Below, in pieces: positions 14,393-21,662 of a stretch of 25,055 nt of DNA. The DNA lies in NCBI GenBank assembly GCA_964600665.1, contig CAZRKC010000036.1:1-25055 (forward strand). The letters run 5' to 3'. Position numbers and translations under genes: made by a program. The first letter of the stretch is position 1. Every line of letters begins with the position of its first letter. This DNA is from CAZRKC01 sp964600665 (GTDB lineage Bacteria > Bacillota > SLNR01). The notes under the pieces are model-generated. The model saw only the letters and a program-made list of their open reading frames with translations, had not been told where the DNA came from and made no database searches.

Positions 14393-16234
14393 TTGTTTTC
14401 ATTACATGTGGCGGGAGTTGATAAAACAGGACTGATCAAAGCCCACTCTCTTCGCATCAAGCGTGCGGCAGAAGGACGAAACGAATGCGGATTTACACTC
14501 ATCGCTCCCTATTCTACTTACAATCCTGCCATCGGTGCCGAGGTCATTGCAAGGCTTGACGGTTATGTCGTCTTTGGCGGTGTGATTAAGGAAAGAAGAA
14601 TCCAAAGGCTAAACAAAAACGGCGTCATCTATTCTTCTGTTCAAGTCACCTGCCAGGGCTACAATCACATCCCCAAAAGAAGAACGGTACAGTATCGCCC
14701 GGACAATGTTTCAGCCGGTCATGCCGTACGCTACATGCTTGAAAATGTCCTATCGGATGAGGGTATCACCGAGGGGATTATCGAGGATGGAATTGCCTTG
14801 TTTGGCTATGATGCAGAGCTTAAGTCTGTGCGGGACATACTGGATGACCTTGCGCAAAGCTGCAGTTTTAAGTGGTATATTGACGACGAAAAGAAGCTGT
14901 TCTTCTTAAAGAGCGATACAGTTGATGACGCACCTTATCAAATCATAGAAAGCGGCGCAGAGTTTACCGATTTTTCAGAGGTGGAGGTTACAGACACCCT
15001 GGAAGGTTATCGTAACAAGCAGTTTGTCAGAGCCGGAGACCGCATTATCGTAAAGCAGAACGATACGGAAATATCGGCAAGGGCCGCGGTGGAAGGCGGT
15101 ACCGGTGTCTATGGAGAGGTTGAGGAAAACACCAACGTTCAGGAAAGAGCGGACGCGGAGAATTTGGCTGAGGAGCTGCTCTTCAGATATGGCTCCCATG
15201 TTCCGGCAACCTTGCGGTTTAAAACCAACACTCATAGCTTTGATGCCGGGCAGCGGCTCTATGCAGACCTCCCCTCCTATGGTGCAATAGGGAGTTATTT
15301 AATTGAACAGGTGGATATATCGGATGCCGGAAAAGGCAGTTTACAGTTTCAAGTGTATGCCGTAAAAAAGAATTTTGAGAAGACCACAAAAAGGAAAGAT
15401 ACCTGGCAGGACTATTTTCAAAAGCTTGTGAAGAGTTCGCGTTATGGCAGCGGCAGTAACGAGGAAGGCGCAATCATCTATTCCAGCGATCCACTGGTTA
15501 TCGATACTAATGAAAAAACGACACTAAACCTTTCCCCTACCGTATCTACGACCACCCACTTATACCTTGCTTTTACCATAACAGGCAATGCTACTGTTTC
15601 TTCACAGCTTCTAATCAAGCTTCAGTTTAATGGGGAAACGGTGCGGACATATAAGCACGTGTTAAACCAAGGCAACAATACCGTATCCGTCAGCACCATT
15701 ATCACATCGGTAAGAGCCGGAAGCCACTCGGTCAGGCTGCTTTTGAGTATGGCCAGTGGAAACCTGACCATTGCCGCCGGAGAGCATGATGGCTATATAC
15801 GCGCCGTGGGTATGGCTGGTATTGGTACGGCACCACCGGAAGCAAACTGGGTAGAACCGGTAGCCTATATTGATATGCAGGGCAATGTTCAGATCATCGA
15901 CAGTGTGGTATTGCCACCTCCTACCAATCAGGAATACATCAAGCAGGTGGCTTATCAGGATACGGCACGAGAGGTTTTAGAAGATTGGGATATTGATACA
16001 ACCGGTGTTGACAACTGCCTTTGGTTTAGGTATCCTTTGGCACTTTCCTTTCATGGCAGAGCTTGTGTTCCGTTCATTATTGTAGAGATAAAGATAAGCA
16101 TGGAGCCTAATACTTTACAAGCGATGGCTGAAATCAGACCGGCGCTTCTTATAATAGCCCAAAAGACAGCAGTTAACCCCGAAAGCCTTAGGGCTACGGC
16201 AACGATAAACAATGCAAACGTGGAGGTGATTTAA
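14393..16234 (+). CDS. tail-associated / baseplate hub protein with C-terminal beta modules
   Basis: The 613-residue protein starts at TTG 14393, 4 nt after AAGGAGGTGG. The first half (about 1-345) looks like a baseplate hub or tail-associated (gp44/Tal-like) protein: FSLHVAGVDKTGLIKAHSLR at the start, then CGFTLIAPYSTYNPAIGAEV, VIARLDGYVVFGGVIKER, DILDDLAQSCSFKWYIDDE and, at about 290-330, FDAGQRLYADLPSYGAIGSY. The second half (about 365-613) is beta-rich. One segment reads like a carbohydrate-binding or Ig-like sandwich (VRTYKHVLNQGNNTVSVSTI), ending in low-similarity tail repeats. No peptidase motif is visible. There is no separate distal tail protein between it and the tape measure. The family is inferred from position and pattern. 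Confidence 0.65.
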   Translation: MFSLHVAGVDKTGLIKAHSLRIKRAAEGRNECGFTLIAPYSTYNPAIGAEVIARLDGYVVFGGVIKERRIQRLNKNGVIYSSVQVTCQGYNHIPKRRTVQYRPDNVSAGHAVRYMLENVLSDEGITEGIIEDGIALFGYDAELKSVRDILDDLAQSCSFKWYIDDEKKLFFLKSDTVDDAPYQIIESGAEFTDFSEVEVTDTLEGYRNKQFVRAGDRIIVKQNDTEISARAAVEGGTGVYGEVEENTNVQERADAENLAEELLFRYGSHVPATLRFKTNTHSFDAGQRLYADLPSYGAIGSYLIEQVDISDAGKGSLQFQVYAVKKNFEKTTKRKDTWQDYFQKLVKSSRYGSGSNEEGAIIYSSDPLVIDTNEKTTLNLSPTVSTTTHLYLAFTITGNATVSSQLLIKLQFNGETVRTYKHVLNQGNNTVSVSTIITSVRAGSHSVRLLLSMASGNLTIAAGEHDGYIRAVGMAGIGTAPPEANWVEPVAYIDMQGNVQIIDSVVLPPPTNQEYIKQVAYQDTAREVLEDWDIDTTGVDNCLWFRYPLALSFHGRACVPFIIVEIKISMEPNTLQAMAEIRPALLIIAQKTAVNPESLRATATINNANVEVI

Positions 16235-16678
16235 ATGCAGGCAACTGCAAACTGGTACCATAGTGCGATACTTCGTATTTTCAATAAGGAAATTTCATGG
16301 ATGAACGATACCATCCGGGTCATGCTTGTAACAGACAGTTATACCCCGGATAAAACAACACATCAATTTAAGAGCCAGGTCATTGGCGAAGCAACCGGTA
16401 CCGGCTATACTGCCGGAGGTGTTGCGCTTACAACAAAGACTGCGACCATTGACAATGTAACAGGGGTTTTCACTCTGGATGCGGCAGACAGTGTATGGGT
16501 CAATGCTACGTTATCCAATGTCAAGTACGCAGTGATATATGATGACAGCCATTCAAGTGATGCCCTGCTTGGATATATTGAATTGGATCAGGCTGTCAGT
16601 CCGCTTAATCAAAACATCGCCATTGAGTGGCATACTGATGGCGTGTTCAGCGTCACACTGGGAGGTGGAAGCATATGA
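16235..16678 (+). CDS. small phage tail/structural protein, function unknown
   Basis: A 147-residue protein of a recurring phage type: ANWYHSAILRIFNKEISWMN then DTIRVMLVTDSYTPDKTTHQ, the pair GEATGTGYTAGGVALTTKTA, and YAVIYDDSHSSDALLGYIEL near the C-terminus. Related proteins occur near tail-fibre genes in many phages without an assigned activity. GGAGGTGAT (16222-16230) precedes the ATG, which directly follows the stop of the previous gene. Its TGA overlaps the next ATG (ATGA). It probably forms part of the baseplate or fibre base. Confidence 0.6.
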   Translation: MQATANWYHSAILRIFNKEISWMNDTIRVMLVTDSYTPDKTTHQFKSQVIGEATGTGYTAGGVALTTKTATIDNVTGVFTLDAADSVWVNATLSNVKYAVIYDDSHSSDALLGYIELDQAVSPLNQNIAIEWHTDGVFSVTLGGGSI

Positions 16679-18000
16679 GCAATTATGTAAGGAATTTTGA
16701 AACCGGGGAGATTGTGACGCTACCAAAACTTAAACCAGCACTACAGGTCAAAGGCAAAGCACTAATTGAGCTTTTCAATGAACGCTCTGGGAAAAAAGTG
16801 CTGGAGGCAGAAACAGAAAATGTAATTAATAACGTATTGGCCAAGGATGCTTTTATTTCTGGGTTTGACAGTTTGATAGGATGGAACTCACACAATCAAT
16901 CGAGAAACTCTATGTTTCAGAATATCGTGCTTACCAATCACACCGGACCTGAGGACGCGGATGCTTTTTACATTAAAGGAGATACCATTGCCTGGGCCGG
17001 AAAGATGTCAGGATATATAGGAGCTGATGTCAAACGGGGCAGTATTAATATCGCTGAATCCTCCCGTGACTACGGAGAGTATAAATTCGTGTTTGACTGG
17101 CCCACTCATTCTGGAAATGGCACATTTCGTTCTATTTGGTGGGCGGGAGTCAACGGATATGAGCCGACAATAGACTTCAACTATTTAGGCTCAAACTCAA
17201 TTTCAGGAACAAATACGACATCATACCGCCATTGCATTGGCCCGCAGTATTCTGTATATATCCCTCAAAACACAGGCATATTGGTTGTTAAAACACCTAC
17301 CTATAACGGGATGACAAATCCAACATCTTTTAGCAGCCATTCTTCGGATACAATTGATTTGAGCTATATAGACACGAGAATTCAGGGAATATGGTGGGAT
17401 GGAGAGTTCTTTTGGATCTATGGGGATAACAACCGAAAATACTATAAATGCGATGGCAATTTCAGCGTATTGCTTGAATTTGATACCCCAGCAGCGGCAT
17501 CCAGTGCAGCATCAAGATATAACTTTACTACCTTCAACGGAAAGTTTTTTAGCTTTACGCAGGAATCAAGTACCGATTGGTCGTTAAGGCGCTATAACTA
17601 TCAGGGCGTATTGGAGAATGAGTTTAACCTATATGGGCAAGAAGGCATTACCTCACCATCATCAATGCACATTGTGGGGAATGCAAAATCGCTCGTTTTC
17701 CATGAAGCGAATCTAAGCAGGATCGCTCTGGTGGATGCAAACGGGAACACACTTAAATTTGCTGTATATGCAAATAGTCATGTTTCAAACACTGATCGTT
17801 TTTATCGAAATCTGCTTTATGATCATAAGAGAAACATTTATTACGGAAGGTACCAATATTCAAGCAGTTACTCAAATTACCATCTTCAGCCGGTATGGTA
17901 TCCGGGGGCACAGACCCTCCTTGCTTCTCCGGTTACAAAGACAAACTCGAACACAATGAAGGTGACATACACCTTTAAAGTGTCACTTCCCCAGTTTTAA
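16675..18000 (+). CDS. probable tail fibre / receptor-binding protein
   Basis: A 441-residue protein at the end of the tail operon, the usual place for the host-recognition protein. The first roughly 90 residues (YVRNFETGEIVTLPKLKPAL and on) may attach it to the tail. The remainder is rich in aromatic, Ser, Asn and Gly residues with repeated short strands such as GIWWDGEFFWIYGDNNRKYY, FTTFNGKFFSFTQESS and SLRRYNYQGVLENEF. These are spaced like the blades of a beta-propeller. The C-terminus (TNSNTMKVTYTFKVSLP) looks like an extra strand. No enzymatic motif is seen. It starts at an ATGA overlap with GGGAGGTGG upstream, and a terminator follows 20 bases after the stop. Confidence 0.55.
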   Translation: MSNYVRNFETGEIVTLPKLKPALQVKGKALIELFNERSGKKVLEAETENVINNVLAKDAFISGFDSLIGWNSHNQSRNSMFQNIVLTNHTGPEDADAFYIKGDTIAWAGKMSGYIGADVKRGSINIAESSRDYGEYKFVFDWPTHSGNGTFRSIWWAGVNGYEPTIDFNYLGSNSISGTNTTSYRHCIGPQYSVYIPQNTGILVVKTPTYNGMTNPTSFSSHSSDTIDLSYIDTRIQGIWWDGEFFWIYGDNNRKYYKCDGNFSVLLEFDTPAAASSAASRYNFTTFNGKFFSFTQESSTDWSLRRYNYQGVLENEFNLYGQEGITSPSSMHIVGNAKSLVFHEANLSRIALVDANGNTLKFAVYANSHVSNTDRFYRNLLYDHKRNIYYGRYQYSSSYSNYHLQPVWYPGAQTLLASPVTKTNSNTMKVTYTFKVSLPQF

Positions 18001-18020
18001 AGAATCAACAAAACTGCTTT

Positions 18021-18048
18021 AGCACCCCCATCTTCAGGGGTGCTTTTT
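18021..18048 (+). terminator. rho-independent terminator of the tail operon
   Basis: AGCACCCC (18021-18028) pairs perfectly with GGGGTGCT (18037-18044) around CATCTTCA, followed by TTTTT. It closes the structural operon just after the receptor-binding gene. Its stem core is the same as in the terminator after the amidase gene. Confidence 0.88.
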
Positions 18049-18082
18049 AATGCAAAAAGAAAAGAAAGCGAGGAATATAAAC

Positions 18083-18493
18083 ATGAAATCAATATGGATG
18101 TCTATTCAATTAGGCTTAAGTGCTGTAGGTGCTTATGTCGGATATTTCTTAGGCGGGTGGGATGGGTTCTTGTATGCCTTGGTCACCTTTGTCGTGATCG
18201 ATTATATAACCGGGCTGATGGTTGCGATTTTGGACAAAAAACTATCCAGCGACATCGGATTTCGTGGAATATTTAAGAAGGTGCTTATCTTTGTGATGGT
18301 AGGCATAGGACATATATTTGATGCCCAGTTAATCGGAGATGGCAGCGCTCTTCGGACTGCCGTCATCTTCTTCTATATTTCCAACGAAGGTATCTCCATA
18401 CTTGAAAATGTTGGTCGGATTGGATTGCCTATCCCCCAGAAAATTAAAGATATTCTGGAGCAGCTTCAAAACAAAGGAGGAAGCGATTCATGA
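18083..18493 (+). CDS. phage holin (toxin secretion/phage lysis type)
   Basis: A 136-residue membrane protein that would make holes or lesions in the cytoplasmic membrane to release the endolysin. Hydrophobic segments lie at about residues 6-24, 27-50, 66-82 and 88-105. The segments WDGFLYALVTFVVIDYITGL, SSDIGFRGIFKKVLIFVMVG and FFYISNEGISILENVGRIGL, then IPQKIKDILEQL, match the phi-Cp1/LC3-to-TcdE type holin family. The start at 18083 is chosen because GAGGAA (18070-18075) lies 7 nt upstream and the family starts close to the first membrane segment. An upstream in-frame ATG at 18050 lies right after the terminator. The TGA overlaps the amidase ATG. Confidence 0.9.
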   Translation: MKSIWMSIQLGLSAVGAYVGYFLGGWDGFLYALVTFVVIDYITGLMVAILDKKLSSDIGFRGIFKKVLIFVMVGIGHIFDAQLIGDGSALRTAVIFFYISNEGISILENVGRIGLPIPQKIKDILEQLQNKGGSDS

Positions 18494-19218
18494 ACTTAAA
18501 AAAACTTATCTTTACCCAGAATGCCTGTTACAAAGCAGGCAGGACTATCACCCCAAAAGGAATTATGGTTCATTCCACCGGGGCAAATAATCCTAATTTG
18601 AGGAGATATGTCGGGCCGGATGACGGCTTGCTCGGCAAGAACCAATACAACAACCACTGGAATCAGGACAGGCCGGATGGCAGGCAGGTATGCGTTCATG
18701 CCTTTATCGGGAAGCTGGCCGATGGCTCTATCGCTACTTATCAGACTTTGCCTTGGAATCACCGAGGCTGGCACGGTGGTTCCGGCCCGAAAGGCTCAGT
18801 CAATGACACCCATATTGGGTTTGAAATCTGCGAGGATGGGTTAACCGACAAGGTCTATTTCAATGCGGTCTATAAGGAAGCCACTGAACTGTGTGCATAT
18901 CTTTGTAAAGAGTACAAGCTAGATCCATTGGCGGACGGGATTATCATCGGGCATTTCGAGGGACATCGGCGCGGTATTGCATCCAACCACGGCGACCCGA
19001 ACAACTGGTTCCCAAAGCACGGCAAGTCGATGGACACATTCCGCGCCGATGTCGGAAAGCTATTGGTAGCCTCTACACCTCCTGCACAAACACCAACCGT
19101 TCCAAAGAAACTCTATCGGGTTCAGGTAGGAGCATACAGTGTCAAGGCCAATGCCGAAGCCATGCTTGCCAGAGTCAAGGCGGCTGGATTCAAAGACGCT
19201 TTTATTGAAACTGATTAA
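18490..19218 (+). CDS. N-acetylmuramoyl-L-alanine amidase (endolysin) with SPOR domain
   Basis: It cleaves the bond between N-acetylmuramic acid and L-alanine of peptidoglycan to lyse the host. The Amidase_2 domain covers about residues 20-175: GIMVHST (H28), WNHRGWHGG (90-97), HIGFEICEDG (108-117) and IIIGHFEGHRRGIASNHGDP (151-170). These supply the zinc ligands and the catalytic Glu region. A Pro/Thr linker (about 195-205) leads to a C-terminal SPOR-type domain (KLYRVQVGAYSVKANAEAML), which usually binds denuded glycan strands. The gene begins at an ATGA overlap with the holin, so the lysis pair is coupled. There is no signal peptide, as expected for a holin-dependent lysin. Confidence 0.94.
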   Translation: MNLKKLIFTQNACYKAGRTITPKGIMVHSTGANNPNLRRYVGPDDGLLGKNQYNNHWNQDRPDGRQVCVHAFIGKLADGSIATYQTLPWNHRGWHGGSGPKGSVNDTHIGFEICEDGLTDKVYFNAVYKEATELCAYLCKEYKLDPLADGIIIGHFEGHRRGIASNHGDPNNWFPKHGKSMDTFRADVGKLLVASTPPAQTPTVPKKLYRVQVGAYSVKANAEAMLARVKAAGFKDAFIETD

Positions 19219-19237
19219 GACTGCCTATCCAGTACGC

Positions 19238-19279
19238 AAGCACCCCTCTTCTGTCTGTAGACGGTAGAGGGGTGCTTTT
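19238..19279 (+). terminator. rho-independent terminator of the lysis cassette
   Basis: AAGCACCCCTCT (19238-19249) pairs perfectly over 12 bp with AGAGGGGTGCTT (19266-19277). The loop contains a small inner GTC...GAC pairing and TTTTCTTTTC follows. It separates the late operon from the recombinase block. Confidence 0.88.
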
Positions 19280-19395
19280 CTTTTCCCACCTTGATCAGAT
19301 GTTTAAAAAGACGGGAGTTGTCCGGACTCAAACCAGACTTTTCTGTCCTGTGGTTGGTGGAAGGGTTAAACGCCCTCCGATTGGAGGAAATGAAG

Positions 19396-19617
19396 ATGAC
19401 AAATTTTACAGAAGAAAAGTCGGAAACCGGTTATAAGAAATACCCTGTTACACAGGAGCAGCTGCAGCGTGAAGTCAATTATGTAATGGCGCAGAGAATC
19501 CTTGAATCCTTGCTTGATAAAGGATTAATTTCCCTGTCAGAATTCAACAAGATAACCATACTGAACCGCCAATCTTTCTCCCCCGCTCTGGCTCCGATTA
19601 TGCCAGAAAATCGTTGA
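19396..19617 (+). CDS. SHOCT-type small protein upstream of serine recombinases
   Basis: A 73-residue protein whose C-terminal half (VNYVMAQRILESLLDKGLIS, then LSEFNKITILNRQSFSPALA) matches the short SHOCT_2-like domain. That domain is found in small proteins encoded immediately before large serine recombinases in clostridial elements. Its role is unproven; a helper in integration or excision is possible. GGAGG at 19383-19387 is 8 nt before ATG 19396. The ATG at 19390 is too close to that site, and a longer upstream reading from 19291 runs through a structured leader. The leader (about 19283-19395) has small inverted repeats but no clear promoter. Confidence 0.75.
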   Translation: MTNFTEEKSETGYKKYPVTQEQLQREVNYVMAQRILESLLDKGLISLSEFNKITILNRQSFSPALAPIMPENR

Positions 19618-19642
19618 TATTACTTGGGTTCAGAGGTAATAT
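19614..19642 (+). promoter_or_regulatory. possible promoter and inverted repeat before the first recombinase
   Basis: TTGATA (19614-19619) and TAATAT (19637-19642) are separated by 17 bases, a plausible sigma-A promoter with a weak -10. The same stretch holds a perfect 7-bp inverted repeat, ATATTAC (19617-19623) and GTAATAT (19636-19642). It could be an operator or a recombinase binding site. Confidence 0.35.
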
Positions 19643-19667
19643 GTGACACTGACAAGGAGGTGAGAAC

Positions 19668-21230
19668 TTGAAAAAGGTAACGAAAATCGCTCAAAATACA
19701 GCCGATTTTACAGAACGCCCTAAGCTGCGTGTTGCGGCTTATTGCCGTGTATCCACCGATAGTGATGATCAGCTGGTAAGCCTTGATACACAGATAAAAC
19801 ACTACGAATCCTACATCAATGCAAATCCCGACTGGGAGTATGCCGGACTTTATTACGACGAAGGCATCACAGGCACCAAAAAGGAAAAACGGCCTGAACT
19901 GCTTCGGATGATTGCTGACTGTGAAAGCAAGAAAATTGATTTCATCGTAACAAAGTCCATCAGCCGATTTGCCAGAAACACCACCGATTGCCTGGAACTG
20001 GTCAGGAAGTTGATTAATCTCGGCATCTTCATTTATTTTGAGAAGGAAAACATCAACACCGGGTCAATGGAAAGCGAACTCATGCTGTCAATCCTAAGTG
20101 GACTGGCCGAAAGCGAGTCGGTCTCCATTTCAGAAAACAGCAAGTGGTCGGTAAAGCGCCGCTTCCAAAACGGCACCTTCAAAATCTCCTATCCCCCCTA
20201 CGGCTACGATGCCGTGGATGGGAAGATGGTTGTGAATGAATCTCAGGCAGAAGTCGTCCGCTTCATCTTCGCTGAAATCCTGTCCGGCAATGGCACACAT
20301 AAAATTGCTGATGAGCTGAACCGCCGCAATGTGCCAACCAAAAAAGGCGGCCGCTGGACGGCAACAACCATTCGTGGGATGATCGGCAACGAAAAATATA
20401 CCGGTGACGCCATTCTCCAAAAGACCTATACCGATGAGCATTTTAACCGCCATACCAACTACGGTGAAAAAGACCAGTACCTGATAAAAAATCATCATGA
20501 AGCGATTATTAGCCATGAAGATTTTGATGCCGCACAGAGAATCATTGAACAGCGCGGCAAAGAAAAAGGTGTGGAAAAGTATCAGGGTAAGTACCAAAAC
20601 CGATACACATTTTCGGGCAAAATTATCTGCAGTCAGTGCGGCGGCAAATTTAAGCGCCGAATCCACTCCACCGGCAGACATAATATCGCATGGTGTTGCT
20701 CCACTCACATTACCGACATAAAGAGATGCTCCATGAAATACCTATCGGAGTCCGATTTTGAATATGCGTTTGTCACCATGATGAACAAACTCATATACGG
20801 GCACAAGACGGTTCTAAAGCCCTTGCTCGAAAGTCTGGGTGGCATAAATTCCAACGACAGCCTGGCAAGCATACGGGAGATTGACAGGAAACTCGAAGAA
20901 AACGCTGAACAGCGAAAGGTACTGGTGAGCCTTATGACCAAAGGCTACCTTGAGCCTGCCGTTTACAATAAGGGTAACAACGAATTGCTCCAAGAAGTCG
21001 AACGCCTGCAACGACAAAAGGAATCCTTGATTCGCTTCATAAATAACGACAGCCAAAACCTTAATGAAGTCAATAAGCTATTACACTACACCACTAAAAT
21101 AGCGATGTTTACCAACTTTGACGGAGATATTTTCAATCGTTTTGTGGAGCGCATTATTGTATATTCCAGGTCGGAATTAGGATTTGAACTCAAATGCGGC
21201 ATTACACTGAAAGAAAGGCTGGTGAAATAA
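19668..21230 (+). CDS. large serine recombinase (integrase), first
   Basis: A 520-residue site-specific recombinase that would integrate or excise the element through a 5'-phosphoserine intermediate. The resolvase domain begins about residue 20, with VAAYCRVSTDSDD holding the catalytic S29 and ITKSISRFARNT (about 94-105) holding the active-site arginines. The recombinase domain begins at about 175 (PPYGYDAVDGKM) and includes RNV-PTKKGGRWTATTIRGMIG (about 220-240). A zinc ribbon follows (CSQC at 321-324, then C343/C344 and C354). A coiled coil lies at about 370-470. The start is TTG at 19668, preceded by AAGGAGGTGAG (19654-19664). The next gene begins directly after the stop. Confidence 0.93.
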   Translation: MKKVTKIAQNTADFTERPKLRVAAYCRVSTDSDDQLVSLDTQIKHYESYINANPDWEYAGLYYDEGITGTKKEKRPELLRMIADCESKKIDFIVTKSISRFARNTTDCLELVRKLINLGIFIYFEKENINTGSMESELMLSILSGLAESESVSISENSKWSVKRRFQNGTFKISYPPYGYDAVDGKMVVNESQAEVVRFIFAEILSGNGTHKIADELNRRNVPTKKGGRWTATTIRGMIGNEKYTGDAILQKTYTDEHFNRHTNYGEKDQYLIKNHHEAIISHEDFDAAQRIIEQRGKEKGVEKYQGKYQNRYTFSGKIICSQCGGKFKRRIHSTGRHNIAWCCSTHITDIKRCSMKYLSESDFEYAFVTMMNKLIYGHKTVLKPLLESLGGINSNDSLASIREIDRKLEENAEQRKVLVSLMTKGYLEPAVYNKGNNELLQEVERLQRQKESLIRFINNDSQNLNEVNKLLHYTTKIAMFTNFDGDIFNRFVERIIVYSRSELGFELKCGITLKERLVK

Positions 21231-21662
21231 ATGGGACACACACCCTTTGGCTACCGAATAGAAAGCGGCAAAGCCGTGATAGACAACGAAGCTACTGATC
21301 AGATAAGGACCTTGTTTAATTCTTATCTCTCCGGTAATTCATTGGATACTGCCGCCAAAAAAGCTGGAATCAAATCCTTCCATGCCGGTATCGGCAGGAT
21401 ACTCCAAACTGCTCGTTATCTCGGTGATGAGTATTATCCTGCAATTATTGAACCGGATACTTATATGGCCGTACAAGCAGAACGTATCAAGAGGGCTGAA
21501 AAACTCGGCCGCATCCGAGAACCAAAAGAAGAAAAAAAGGTCGTCTTCCCCTCTTCATTCCGAATGAACGAAGGAATACAGCGGTATGACGACCCATTCC
21601 AGCAGGCGGAATACGCCTATAGTCTGATAGAAAGTGAGGTGCAAGAAGATGGATGTCAGTAA
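21231..21662 (+). CDS. stand-alone recombinase DNA-binding domain, no catalytic domain
   Basis: A 143-residue protein that corresponds only to the 'Recombinase' DNA-binding domain of large serine recombinases. It has HTPFGYRIESGKAVIDNEAT, SLDTAAKKAGIKSFHAGIGR, ILQTARYLGDEYYPAIIEPD and a C-terminal DPFQQAEYAYSLIESEVQED. It has no resolvase domain, no catalytic serine and no zinc ribbon. It does not look like a chance truncation: it has its own ATG directly after the previous TAA, a clean C-terminus and coupling to the next gene by a 14-base overlap. Similar small proteins sit between recombinase pairs in other Clostridia. It may be an accessory DNA-binding partner that guides the flanking recombinases or controls direction; this is inference. 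Confidence 0.82.
   Translation: MGHTPFGYRIESGKAVIDNEATDQIRTLFNSYLSGNSLDTAAKKAGIKSFHAGIGRILQTARYLGDEYYPAIIEPDTYMAVQAERIKRAEKLGRIREPKEEKKVVFPSSFRMNEGIQRYDDPFQQAEYAYSLIESEVQEDGCQ

Noticed and set aside
16675..18000. Diversity-generating retroelement acting on the receptor-binding gene
   Set aside because: No reverse transcriptase gene and no template-repeat copy of the gene's 3' end were seen in the window.
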